This document shows positions 36,910-48,939 of a stretch of DNA of 64,000 nt, piece by piece. Within the stretch, counting starts at the first letter, position 1. Each line of letters opens with the position of its first letter. The notes under the pieces are model-generated. The model ran no database searches and was not told the DNA's origin. It worked only from the letters and a program-made list of their open reading frames with translations. The stretch lies in contig NC_060215.1 of assembly GCF_021130785.1 (NCBI RefSeq), forward strand, positions 72,554,001 through 72,618,000. The letters are read 5' to 3'. The stretch comes from Homalodisca vitripennis. Taxonomy: Eukaryota; Arthropoda; Insecta; Hemiptera; Cicadellidae. A program made the position numbers and the translations under genes.

Positions 36910-38665
36910 TAAGTAAGTAGTTTGTCTTTTTTAATATTGGTGTCCAAAATGACCTAACCTCAACCTAAGGTTGATTTAGCGGTTGTTTTATATTATTATA
37001 TTATTTTTATAAAATTTCATATGATGATTTTCAGACAAACAATGGTTAGCAATTTTAAATTTTCTACCAGCCGTTTCGTATTTCCTTGGTGTTTTTTTAT
37101 TCTATTTTTTCTCGCTTATGTATTCCCTATTACAAGAACATGTTATATTGTAAACACAGTTTTTTAGTCCTGTGCACTATTTCGTTTTTGGTTTTACGAG
37201 ACTTTGTCTACGAGTGTTTTGTGATTTAAAAGCGGTTCTAATGTTTTATTTTTATGTTAAAATTTTTATAAAATTACTGTTCTAATTTTCTCCGATAATT
37301 CCGGCACATAAGATATTGACATATAAGTAAAGTTTTCTTTGTATTTATTTTCTTACTTATGGTTTTGTCTAATGTTTCTTTTGAACTTATTTATTACAGA
37401 CTAATCGTATCAATTTGTTTAAGGATCTGATTTAAAATTTTTGATATCTGTTTTCAACCCATCTTTGTCTGTGTCTATTGTCTAAGGTTTATTGACATTT
37501 TAAAAGAAAACGTATGGTTTTATGAGCTTCACAGTTATAGTCGAAGGGGGTGGGAAAGGGAAGTTAAAATATCTAGATTCGTCTTATTCGTCCAGATTCT
37601 TAGTCGGTTGTGTCAAGTTTAAGAGGGATTAGGATTTTTAGTGAAGGTTTCCCTGTTAATTTCAGTAAAAGAATTTTAGGAAGAATTATTTATGAATTTG
37701 AAACCATATTTATACAAAACTTAGTTGCGCGTTCAATATTGTGCAACGAAATGTGCTTCTATTTTTGCAGGAAGTACAGTATATATATATATATATGCTT
37801 TTTATTAATTGAATTTAAAAATTACAATTTGAAATATTTAAAAAGTAGGTAATATGATTATACAAACAAAAATAATTTGTTAAGCCTTTACACAGCATGT
37901 ATCTATTTAGACACATCATTCGGACTGTGTCTAGTCTCAATAGTGTGAATTACGCACTATTTACTGCAAACTAAAGAATTAAAGAGTCAAAAACCTGATT
38001 TTTGAAATAAACAAAAATTGTATTATAATGTATCTCTGAACTGAAGGAAATTATGTAAATGGTAAAGATAATTGTGTTTTTATTCTATACACGTTTCATT
38101 CATTAACATGTAAATGAAGTAACAAATATGGATGGCTAACAATCCTTCAACTGATATGTAACATTATAAAGGATTACAGTAAAAGTCAAATGAACATTAT
38201 AATGAATTCTATTGATACTTAACAGCTGTTAATACTTCAGCTAAAATTCATCAAAGAGGCAGAAACATTTGTTTACGTTTAAATTTTAGAAAATATTAAA
38301 TTATTGTAAGTGCTTGCTCAGTAGTGTAATACAGATAACACAGACGTGGTTAAGAACTAATTTTAAATTTAGATTACACCAATGATCGATAAACCATCTA
38401 ATGCAATGGCAATATTATTTGATTGCTGTTATAAAACCTACCTTATTGTACAAAGCTGTGAATGTATGCTCATAAGGTAATCGAATCTGGTTAGATCGAA
38501 AGTAAATTAAGAGCCGAAAGGAGACACTTTATTATCGAAGTTGGCTTTTGTTGGTATATGTTTTCTTGATTGGGGCACAAGGAAAACTCAACAATAATAC
38601 TGGAAATGTGTTTAGACAGAAAATGAATTCAAACAGACAGAATTTGATTCTTTATAATAAAATTT
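36910..38665. other. AT-rich stretch, nothing recognised
   Basis: Contains a short (TA)n run at about 37782-37795 and an 80-codon frame without known motif. Confidence 0.5.
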
Positions 38666-38668
38666 CCT

Positions 38669-38669
<1 letters not shown>

Positions 38670-38704
<35 letters not shown>

Positions 38705-38726
38705 ATATATATTATATATATATATA
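38670..38726. repeat. (TA)n microsatellite
   Basis: TA array with a few phase slips, about 85 bp before the (TA)n run that hosts the 38.8-kb transposon. Confidence 0.95.
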
Positions 38727-38811
38727 CATTTTCTGCCTCTATATTTCGTGGTTTTTGCTAGGCGTTGGTAAGTTATTTCAGGAAACTTATATATATATAT
38801 ATATATATATA

Positions 38812-41276
38812 CAGGGTGTAACTGAAATACACCGACAAACTTCAGGAGGTTGTTCCTGAGGTCAAAACGAACAAAAGTTCCTATATAATGTATGTCCTAA
38901 AATGCATCGTTTTCCGTCTGTCCGTCTGTTTGTGTTTATTACATTAAATTTTTTTTCTAAACAACCATTAAAGGTACAAAGTTAAACTTTTCAACATATG
39001 CTAATCTAGTAAAGATTGTTAATTTTAAAAAAATTTGACTTAAAAATTTTGACTTTTTTTGAATTAAAAAACAAAATTCAAAAAAATGGCGGCTAGTTAA
39101 AATCTTTGATTGGTGAATTTCTCAAAAACTACTTCCTGTATAAAAAATTTACTAGAATATAAAAAAAAATATAAATTTATTTATAAAACGAACGGTACCT
39201 CATTTTTTGAAATCGCTCAAGAAATAAAAAAAGTTATGGCATTTTTCTTAACCTAGTAACATATCACATTTACAAGTTTTTTTTTTTTTTCTTGTTTCAA
39301 AAGTTAATGTAAGTATTTAGGCAGTATAAAAATAAAACAATATTTTGGGTTAAAAAAACTTTAAACATGATAATTAGTATTAAATTTTAAAAACGACATT
39401 GTAACAAGCAATCTACATGACTCAACTTTCATGGTTTAAACAGCTGAATATGTTTTCATGTTGAGGACCACAGCTGATTAGAACAACAATGAATTCAGAT
39501 AAGTAAGTCATTTCCTTGTTTATTTTTGACAAGATATGATCTGTTACTTTCACTTGTAGAAACATTATTAGTCGATAGTGCTCTTATTCTATTGAAGATG
39601 GCAGGTTACCCATTTAGCCATCAATCTGACATGATATTTATGTATGGAAAAGCTAACGGTAATAGTCGCCTAGCATCCCGCCTGTATTACGAATCATTTC
39701 CAAATCGACAACAAACCTACTCATTCAACATTTGCTGCTGTTTTCAACCGACTTCATGAGACTGACACTTTTGTTACCTTCTACTGCAGACCGAGGTGTA
39801 CAGAGACAGCGTAGAACTCTGATTTGGAAGAAAACATCTTACAGCGAGTAGAGGAAGATCCAGGCGTAAGTACTAGGCAGTTAGGAGCAATACTCAACGT
39901 AGACCACATGACAGTATGGCGAGTTCTACATGAGCAGATGTTATATCCGTACCATTATCAGCGTGTACAAGCCCTTGGTCCAGCTGACTTTCCATTACGT
40001 TTACAGTTTTGCCAATGGTTTTATCAGCAAGCTAACAACCCTGGTTTTACATCATTAGTTGTGTATACAGATGAAGCTTGTTTTAATCGAGATGGAATAA
40101 CCAAACTACCACAATATGCATCAAAGGGCTGATGAAAACCACAAGACATTCATGAAGGGAGACATCAACAGCAGTTTAAAAATAAATGTTTGGGCAGGCA
40201 TCTTTGGAGACTGTTTATTAGGTCCTTTTGTATTACCTGACATATTAAATGGTGAAAACTACAGAAGTTTGGTCCACGAATTGCTGAAATTTTAGATGAT
40301 GTTCCCTTGGGTGTGAGAGAGCACTGTTGGTTCATGGATGATGGAGCTCCCGCGCATTTCAGACTAGATGTCAGGCAATTTTCTGGACCAAACTTATGGG
40401 GAAAGAATGGATAGGCAGAGGGGGGACCTGTATCATGGCCGCCCTCGGTCGCCAGATCTAAATCCAATCGATTTCTTCCTTTGGGGCCATTTGAAAACTC
40501 TAGTTTATGAAAAGACCAGTTAATACCAGGGATGACCTTTTACAGCGTATCACTGCAGCCTGTAACACTGTAAGGAATACACCAGGAATACTTGAAAGAA
40601 CTCGGCAATCAATGACCAGACGTGTTAATGCATGCATCGCATCAAATGGAAGGCATATTGAACATTTGTTGTAAAGTGATCCCTAATATTTTGAAATAAA
40701 TGTTGCTCTGTTAAGTTATTCCGTATTTCTTAATAATGACAGCTTAAAAATCTTTTGTTTAATGTGAGATATTTTTTGTTGAATGTTCTAAACAATTGTA
40801 GGCTACTGTAGTTTTTTTGAAACAAGAAAAAAACTTGTAAATGTGATATGTTACTAGGTTAAGAAAAATGCCATAACTTTTTTATTTCTTGAGCGATTTC
40901 AAAAAATGAGTTGGTTACCGTTCGTTTTATAAATAAATTTATATTTTTTTTATATTCTAGTAAATTTTTTATACAGGAAGTAGTTTTTGAGAAATTCACC
41001 ATCAAAGATTTTAACTAGCCGCCATTTTGAATTTTGTTGAGTAAAAATTTTCAATTTTTTTTTAAATGACAATCTTTACTAGATTAGCATATGTTGAAAA
41101 GTTTAACTTTGTACCTTTAATGGTTGTTTAGAAAAAAAATTTAATGTAATAAACACAAACAGACGGACAGACGGAAAAACGATGCATTTTAGGACATACA
41201 TTTATAGGAACTTTTTGGTTCGTTTTGACCTCAGGAACAACCTCCTGAAGTTTGTCGGGTGTATTTCAGTTACACC

Positions 41277-41279
<3 letters not shown>
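38812..41279 (+). mobile_element. Long-TIR Tc1/mariner element, 2,468 bp, inserted in (TA)n
   Basis: Both ends read CAGGGTGTAACTGAAATACA inward and are flanked by TA. The left terminal inverted repeat is 38812 to about 39301 (roughly 490 bp) and the right is about 40818-41279 (roughly 460 bp). Both outer flanks are TA microsatellite (38789-38811 and 41280-41331). The TIRs are very similar to each other, including the block GACGGACAGACGGAAAA near each end, so the insertion is comparatively young. The TIRs are much longer than the roughly 30 bp of classical mariner. The interior carries a transposase pseudogene on the plus strand. Confidence 0.93.
39598..40674 (+). pseudogene. Tc1/mariner-like DDE/D transposase, frameshifted
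   Basis: Transposase of the 2.47-kb element. It starts MAGYPFSHQSDMIFMYGKAN, continues SRLASRLYYESFPNRQQ, and by frame changes reaches RGVQRQRRT. The frame 39824-40132 holds STRQLGAILNVDHMTVWRVL (a helix-turn-helix), LRLQFCQWFYQQ and VVYTDEACFNRDG with the first catalytic Asp. Then follow SLKINVWAGIFGDCLLGPFV, DDGAPAHF (second Asp) and SPDLNPIDFFLWG (third Asp in PIDFF). The end is RHIEHLL-like with stop TAA at 40672-40674. The length, about 358 codons, suits the family. At least four frameshifts or stops separate these blocks. All three catalytic Asp contexts are still readable, which agrees with recent inactivation. Confidence 0.9.

Positions 41280-41331
<52 letters not shown>
41280..41331. 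repeat. (TA)n microsatellite
   Basis: Pure TA array immediately outside the right end of the transposon. Confidence 0.97.
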
Positions 41332-41332
<1 letters not shown>

Positions 41333-43094
41333 TGAAACGAAAGCGAAAGGGAAATATATTAATTTCTAGTAAAATAAATACAAATATGTCTATGGTTTAA
41401 AAAAGTAAACTCATATTCAAGTTTTATATTTAGTGATATTATTGTAGAGATTTGTTTGAAAATGTGTAAATTTTGTTATGTTTATAAACATTTTCAAATA
41501 GGTAAGGCAAGTTTTATATCGTTTCAAGCTTATTTTTTGTAAGTATCTAAGTTTAAAAGATCTTCAAATTTTCATCACGGGTAGAATATATCAAATAATG
41601 TATTATTATAAGTATTAATAACATGTGAGGGACTACTCCTTCTCTTGGGTATTCTTTAGTCCTATATATTAATGACATTAACATAAACAATACATAATAT
41701 TTATAAAAAATCTAAATATTTAAAAATAATAGGCTTGTACAGAGGGTACTGCAATGTTTTTATTGCATCGGCTAAGGAGACTTAATTGCTCATATTCTTG
41801 CAACATTATAACATCTTTATCATCTTATTAGTTGCATTTCAAGACTTTGAAACATTGTGATAGTAGTTTGAAAAACTTCATGAACAAAATAAATATTTTA
41901 AATGGTGGAATCCTGAATAATAATGCAAGAAAATGAGCATAGTAGCTGTATTGTTTTCCAGAAACATCAAGGTAATTTAAAGTTTTATTCAAGAAGATAT
42001 CATTGTTACATAAGGATCTCCTTTATCTTAATAATTCTAAATATCACTAATGTAAATCATATATATATATACAACCTACCATATATATGAGGTATATATA
42101 TCACGTATTAGTTCACTAAATATAATTATTAATGTTCCTAACCTATCTCTCTTGTAAGTTCAGTCTTTCACACATACTCTGTTTCGTCGTCATAACAATT
42201 TGCCTCGTCCATAGCTTCGTCAAAAATGTAATCTCACTAAACTCAATATCATTACCTCTATATGCATTGATTTGTAAAAAAATAAAATCGGTAAAAACAT
42301 TTTCCTACGTCAGATTGGTTATTCCTCTTTTAAAATGTTTCCTGTGCCTATATGTAACGTTGAATAAAAAATATATTGGCCGCTAGTTAGTAACCGCAAG
42401 CATTTTTTTTTAGCATAGTGGATTATGCCGGTTAAGTCTGCTGTCCAGTGTCTTGTCGTCTGCTGTGTTTGATAACACTACATTTGTTGATGCTAACCTG
42501 TTGTACATTGTATTGTTATCACTGCTGATGATTGTCAACGTTGAAATGGACTGAAGAAATTAAGTGTTATGTTTCTTAGTTATTTGTTATAATGACAATT
42601 TAGTGCGGTAGATTTTAGTGCACCATTCTTCATTGCAATTCAGGTACAATTTTATGCAGGTATCGCGGTTTAATCAACACTATAAATTATTATTTCATTC
42701 AGTACCAATTCTAAATTTTTGACCCCTATGTTATGAGCGTTAGCCTATTCCCAATAGGTACAAATTTTGTTGACATGTTGAAAGTGTACTCTTACGCGCA
42801 ATAGTAAATATACAACGTACTTTCGACCCCCCTTCCCTGTAGGATGAACAATTTTTGGCAGGTTTTCCAGAAAATAGAAAGAGAAATACAAATTTTAGAC
42901 AGAATTAATCATGAACTGACAACTTTTCAAAATGGGGAGTTATGATACGCCTCCAAAGGGAGGTCTTTTGGGTGTAGTCAACATAGACTTTTAATGATTT
43001 CTTCCATCCTTGTATATTTGTACATTTTCATTTTAATGGACTAAGTACTTACTTGTATTCACACACCTCTGGTCATGTTGTTTAGCAGATGCTA

Positions 43095-43113
43095 CCCCCC
43101 CCCCCCCCCCCCC
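43095..43113. repeat. Poly-C tract
   Basis: Nineteen C residues followed by ACCC, similar in form to the tract at 59373. Confidence 0.95.
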
Positions 43114-45639
43114 ACCCACAAAGGATGTTGGGATTGAAAAATGTTTGATAACTTTCTATAAAATAGACATTACAACATATTTTGGTCATATACAGTTAAA
43201 TTAAAAATGGGGTATCATTGTACCCCTCCAAATGGGGGATAAATGTTCATCGTATATTTACCATTGGGCATAGGAAAATACTTGAAAAAAAAACAAAAAA
43301 AATCATCATGAAAAATACACAACACCCAGAGTCTACGCTAAATTTTTGAAATTAAAACCTTGTGTAAACTGTGAACATAACAGTTGGATAATTTGTAAAT
43401 AAGTAATTAACCCTAAAAGTAGCAGTTCCTATGTTGCAGGTCACTTTCTTTCTTAAGGCTGAGGTTTACTACATCCTTTACGAAATAAACATTATTGGAC
43501 CGAACCCTGTATGTTGTATGTTTTTGTAGGATAAAGACATATGTATAACAAATTAAATAAACATTTTGCATTCTTAAAAATGTAATTTTTTTCTACTTTA
43601 CATCTTTTTCTTTGCTTTATAGTTTTGTAAACCAGATGTTTTTAAAAATAATAATTTAATAAAAAAAGATATAAAATATGTTTTACATAGCCTATTATTA
43701 ATCTGTTTTACACATCTATTAGAAATCAGACTTAGGTTTGTTACTCTTTGGGGATTTGAAAAGACACTTGTCACTTTTCTTCAAATGACACTTGCATTGT
43801 ATAGCTTAGGCCTAAGAAGAAAAAAAACCAAAATATGTAATATAACCATAAATAAGTTAGTGCTGTATGGAATATTTAAATAAAGATGAAATAGTGTAAT
43901 TGTCATAATTTTAGTTACTTAGAAACGTATAATAAATTAGGTTGAAAAATAAAAATGTATTTTATTGTAATAAACTCTAAATTAATAGCTAATTAAAATC
44001 TCTACAACTATCGAATACAACTCTCAAGATATACATTATGTAGGCTATCAAACAGCATCATGATAACATCCTACAAAAAAGTCAACATTGAAAATTTTCC
44101 AGTAAAATCAGTGCAAACTATAATTTATTGTAATATTACATTAATAAAGCAGAATTTAAAACTCATAATACAAATATTATGCAAAAACCAATTTCTCTTA
44201 CCAAAAAACTTGAATTTCTAGAACTACAATAAAGAACGTAGAGTTTAGATTAAGAATAGAACTGACATGAAAAATCAAAGAATTTAAGTTCAATATTTAC
44301 AATGGTGTATAAGATGAAATAAATTTCTGCAATGATAATAAACAGCAAAAAAATATAAATAATACAGAAAACTGTTTGTTGGTGCAGTTAAAAACATCAC
44401 AATGAAGTAAGAAATCTACTTTGTGGCAGCCTACAGTGGCTTAAGTTTCAACAGATTGATGATAAACATACTTGTTCACAAAAAGATACAAAATGTTTTA
44501 AATGATTGCTTCTAAGCTATTACTGGATAAACTTGGTTTATAAATTTTAAGCTGTCTAATTCCATGAGGTAAAGAAATAAAACAATACTAGATTCCACAA
44601 TCATGAATTGATTCCATAGCAAGTGATAACAGGTTCTAAGTCCACACAGCACAGTATTATCTGTATATAGCAAGATGTTATCTTATTTGCAAACTGCCTC
44701 TAGTTTAGTGTTTTGTCAACCAATTGTTTATGGCGTCCGAGTGATCAGAGGACTTGGCAGTGTGAGCTGGAGTTAATTTCTTTATTTCCAAGCATGTAGA
44801 GCAATCTAGGAATCGAGATGACTGAAAAAATTTGTAAAATTAATTATACAGAGTGGATCACTTGATACACTTGGAGATAGAAATATAATTCCAGCTTTCA
44901 CCATCTAATCCTCTGTGCTCGGACTAATGGATAGTTACTGGTGAACATGACAAGTTGGCTGCAGCGATAAGTAGTGGAGTGAATGTTGGATTTCATATTG
45001 CTTGCAGCAGCACCAATTCATATTTGTGACATTTAGTTTTATTTTTAATTCCTTACCACGGTTTACAAGAAAACTGTTATAAGAGTACAAACTGAATTGC
45101 AGTTGATTCAGCAGTAGTTTAGAATTTCACTCAAATCAAAGCACAGATTCTGTCAGATGCCAATTTTAAGGTGAAAGAAAATTGAGGTGACAGTGGAAGA
45201 AAGGTTGTGTGATTCAGACAAAAGTAATAAAATGTGTTTGAGTTTTGTAACTAATAACATGTACTAATTGTTGAGTACTATGCATAACATTGGCTCAGCA
45301 TCCATGAAGTGGGATCCAGACCTTTTACCGTCGCTCATGCATGGAATTCTAGTTATAGGCAGTACAAAGCAGTTTAGAAAAAAGTTATAGCCTACCTATG
45401 ATATTTATAAACCGATCTTTTTTGTGTTTTTTTTTTTACTGTTCACAACAACAAGTATTTCAACATGCGAAGAATAGAAAAGCAACATTCAACAGAAAAA
45501 ATGTTTATATTGCTAAAATATTATCGAAAGAAGAACAGCTGTTTAACTGAAAATATAGAGAACCTTCCTTCGACCTATACAAGAATACATACTGTTTCTA
45601 ATTCTTAAGCAAGATTTTTGACATAGTATTATGTTATTA

Positions 45640-45840
45640 GTGATTGCGTAAAAATGTTCAGTCCTGTTTCATTCTTTTGTCTGCCGTAATATTGTGCAAG
45701 AAGTATTTCTATGACAACCACGTGCCGTGCAAGTAGATCTGTCATTTCTTTGAGATGTCAGCAGTTCCTTGGTGCTCTGTCATGAGTGTTTTCACCTTGG
45801 TGAGTTCACTATAGTCACACAGCGCAGGCAGCCACAGCAT
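45640..45840 (-). pseudogene. Unrecognised coding-like remnant
   Basis: Minus strand: one frame (45840-45742) reads MLWLPALCDYSELTKVKTLM and onward to a stop. At that point a second frame takes over with EMTDLLARHVVVIEILLAQY, then YGRQKNETG. The two pieces read as one helix-rich polypeptide of about 60 residues with a single frameshift, and the DNA is richer in GC than its surroundings. I cannot name a family. It may be a decayed retroelement ORF or a processed gene remnant. No splice sites of note frame it. Confidence 0.28.
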
Positions 45841-47626
45841 GTTGTTGTTGCATGTAATCCTGTCATGAAGTATTTTATGGGTTTATTCCAAGTGTTTATT
45901 GTACCGTGGAAATGTCCGATGCATAAATAAACGGTTGCCTTCATTTGCGTGATGATGGCAAGGACATGGACAATTAAAATGACTTAGTGGACAATATATA
46001 AAAAATAACAAAAATATGAAATTAAAAATAACTTTTTCTACATTGACAGCACAATTTTACATACAAAAACAAAACTGTTACGGGGTTAAGGTAACAAATT
46101 TAAGAACCAGAAATAACACACAGGTAATCTTTACTATATATAACAGATATGATTGTGTAAGTATAAAATACTGTACACCATGATAATTTTTTAATTTACG
46201 GCCAATACTTTCTAAGTATTATGATATTCATTGCAATATCGATATATGAAATATTGTTAATCAAATAAAATATACTGTAGTTGGCAGTTTATCACTTTGG
46301 CCAACACTGATATTCCCGTACAGTTTTCGTAAACAAAGTACAAAACAATGTCATGTTGCACAAATTTTGAAAACAGAGAATAACGCTCACAAAGTTTTAA
46401 CTTCCTAAAAACATCATTGGAAACTAGTTTTACAATGTTGTAATATTTAATTCTGACTAATATTTTCAATAATTATAGGATCATTTTTGTTAATGAAGAT
46501 GACACATTCACAAACATATGATAGCAAGGCTGACATATTCATCAGCTCCATTGATTGAGTATTGCAACTTGTATCCACATGTTCCTAGAGAGGAGTAAAT
46601 TGCATTTTAATAAGCAATGACTAGCTGGGATTGGATAGAATGGTTTAGAAAATAATCTATTATCAAACAGCTGCTCTAGGCAAGATATTTGATGATTGAT
46701 AATGCTCTGAACATGAAACAGGGCTCATAGACATAAAAGATTTTAAAGACAGGAATAGAGTTTTACTCTAAAATAGCTACTTTCTCTTTAAATTTCAACA
46801 TACATAGAATTAATATTGCAGACATTGATAGGATAATCAAATTATTTTGTGTCTTAACTCAATAAAATTAATACTTAAAATCTAAAGTCTTATATTGAGC
46901 TGATATTTTAGTATTATTTCAATCATAAAATACAGGTATACCTTATCTGAGAACTACCAGCACTCATAAATCATGAACTTTGTGTTTTATTCTTACTTAT
47001 TAGATATGTAATAGTTTTTTTAATTAATTGATAGATTTCTTGTTTGTTTCAGTGTTACAGCCAATGAGCGCCTTTCACAAAACGTAACAACAGATGAAAC
47101 GATAGGTGAGTGAGTAAAAATATATGAGGCAAGTCCGTAGTAAGTACCATTTTGAAATATAAACACAAAAAACTTGTTAGAGTTCACTTTATTTTTACAT
47201 GAAAGATTGAACCTTAAACTATTTTTAAACATAGTTTCAACCGTTGTCCAGGTACTTGTTGTGGAGCTTATCTGAACCTTCCGTAAAATACACATTCCAC
47301 CAGTGAAAACTACTAGCATGAATATTTGTGTAGCTTTTGAATTAATCTTAAATGCAAAACAATTTTCTGGAGGCCTCATCCTCTCTTCTAACCAAGTCAT
47401 CATTCACAATAGAGAGCCTCCCACTTTGTGTTTTGTCTTAAAGATTTTTACCATTCTTCATTAAACTACCTATCTCACTTTTGCACCACTGTATTACTCA
47501 TTGCTATTTGAACGTAAAACTTCATAATCTGACTATGAATTTTGGGTGCTTTGACACTCCTTGCATTGAAATTTTAATAACAGACCATGTGTCACAATAA
47601 ATTATTTGAATCGGACAAAGTAAATA

Positions 47627-48807
47627 CAAGGGCTTTCCGGAAAGTATCTAGCATTCTACAATACTTCTTATCTATGGCAACTACTGTTATCAGATTCAGC
47701 ATGCACTATTTCTGTACCCTCCTGCTTACAGTATGAGTAGCTCTCAATCATACTTTTAATAAATCAGCTGTCAGTTAGTGTTCAAGCTTTTGTCTGATTT
47801 TTTTCCATAAAATATGACAGAACGTTAAGATTAGAAAATTTGTATCAAGTTTTGTTTCTAATTTGGGAAAACATGTCTGGAGATGACTCAAAAAATCCAG
47901 CAAGCCTTTCAAGAGGAAGCCATGTCTCCGACTTTTCTGAATTTGTGGTTCAACCGTATTAAAAATGACCACAATTCTGGTTTAAAGTGATCCACATTCT
48001 GATCGGCTTTCATCCATATGAACCACTGAAAACATTGTGAAAACATGTGCAATTAATGATCAAAGTGGGTAATCGCTTAACAGTGCGCTTATGAATTAAG
48101 ATATAAGAACATACTAGAAACCACTCTTACAGAAATTCCAAGGATCCCAAATTTAAAAAAAAGTGATCACTTATGGTAAGATATGGGTCTATGGCAAATC
48201 CATAAACAAAAGTTCAATCATCAGCATGGATCAAACCAAGAACCCAGCAGTTGAAGAAATACTCTGCAAGTCCGGCGCAAATAACATGATGATGGTGTTT
48301 TTGACTGCAAGGGTGTAGTGCATCACAAGGGCTGCAAGAAGTACTACCTTGAAGTTTTGAAACCTCTCAGGAATATGGAACGACAAAAAAAATTGTCAAA
48401 TTGTGGGCTAGTGGAGACTGGATGTTTCAACACAATAATACAGTGGCTCATTCCTTTCAGATGATTCAAGATTTTTTGCCAAGCACCACACCAGTCAAGT
48501 GCCACATATTCTGTAAAGTGCTGATATGACACCATGTAACTTCTAGCTGTTCCTGAAATTGTAATTCCTGCTCAAAGAACCAGATTTCAAACAGTTGAAA
48601 AGGTCAAACTGCCGTGATAGTGGGGCTAATAGTGATCGTGAAGGTGGATTTTGTAGTTTGTTTTGTCAGTGGGAAGGCCATTTGAACGTGCATTGTCTTA
48701 AATGGAAAGTACTTTGAAGTATACTAAAGTTTGGTTATGCTAGTTGCTCTTAAGCTAGTTTTTCAGCAATATTCAAAAAGTATTGGATACTTTCTAGACA
48801 GCCCTTG
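47627..48807 (+). mobile_element. Nested mariner element, 1,181 bp
   Basis: The left end CAAGGGCTTTCCGGAAAGTA and the reverse complement of the right end, CAAGGGCTGTCTAGAAAGTA, form terminal inverted repeats of about 25 bp. TA precedes the left end (47625-47626); the right-hand target dinucleotide has changed to TC. The length is close to the roughly 1.3 kb of classical mariner. It carries a plus-strand mariner transposase pseudogene and sits inside another mariner-like element, so it is the younger insertion. Confidence 0.85.
47810..48720 (+). pseudogene. Mariner transposase (DD34D type), heavily mutated
   Basis: Plus-strand blocks in order: KICIKFCF then FGKTCLEMTQKIQQAFQEEA and LNLWFNRIKNDHNSG, matching the mariner N-terminal 'VNIKFC.KLGKT..ET...L...FG..A.SR....W..RFK.GR'. 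Next comes VFDCKGVVHH, equivalent to 'V..D.KG.VH.EF'. Then follow KYYLEVLKPLRNMERQKK and TGCFNTIIQWLIPFR in a shifted frame (the 'FHHDNAPAHS' block, second Asp lost). The 'CDFWLFPKLK' block with the third Asp is only partly readable (LLKEPDFKQLK-like, about 48570). The C-terminal CQWEGHLNVHCLKWK is at 48665-48705. Numerous stops make it non-functional. It belongs with the mariner elements common in insects. Confidence 0.82.
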
Positions 48808-48939
48808 TCACAATCACAATCACAATAGCGTCAGCGCATAGGTTATGAGCTAAAGAAACAAGTTTGCAGTGTCAACAGTAGCACTGCAGCGGTATTGCAG
48901 TAAAATGGTACTTACTTTACGGACACACCTTATAATAAT

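Larger units (their letters stand above)
41340..47120. other. AT-rich stretch, no identified gene
   Basis: Contains a poly-C tract (43095-43113). A related pair of phrases lies around it: ATGATACGCCTCCAAAGGGA near 42948 and a TATCATTGTACCCCTCCAAA-like phrase near 43214, suggesting a degenerate repeat. A short frameshifted coding-like piece lies on minus at 45640-45840. AATAAA-type signals are abundant but uninformative in such DNA. Confidence 0.45.
47126..48930 (-). mobile_element. Outer mariner-like element (degenerate, internally deleted), host of a nested element
   Basis: The left end GAGGCAAGTCCGTAGTAAGT (47126) and the reverse complement of the right end, AGGTGTGTCCGTAAAGTAAG (ending at 48930), form terminal inverted repeats of about 30 bp, both running on into GTACCATTTT. 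A TA follows the right end. Minus-strand coding pieces lie at 47600-47200. VNDDLVRRE-like residues (about 47400) resemble the 'V.DDLV..V....' stretch after the mariner DNA-binding domain. EGSDKLHNKYLDNG (about 47270-47225) resembles the C-terminal 'F..G...L..R...C....GDY' motif. The catalytic core is missing between them, so the element was internally deleted. Another mariner interrupts it at 47627-48807. Confidence 0.65.

Noticed and set aside
47020..47403. 127-codon minus-strand ORF as a host gene
   Set aside because: It lies inside the outer mariner-like element, runs through its terminal repeat, and is in part the wrong frame for the transposase remnant.
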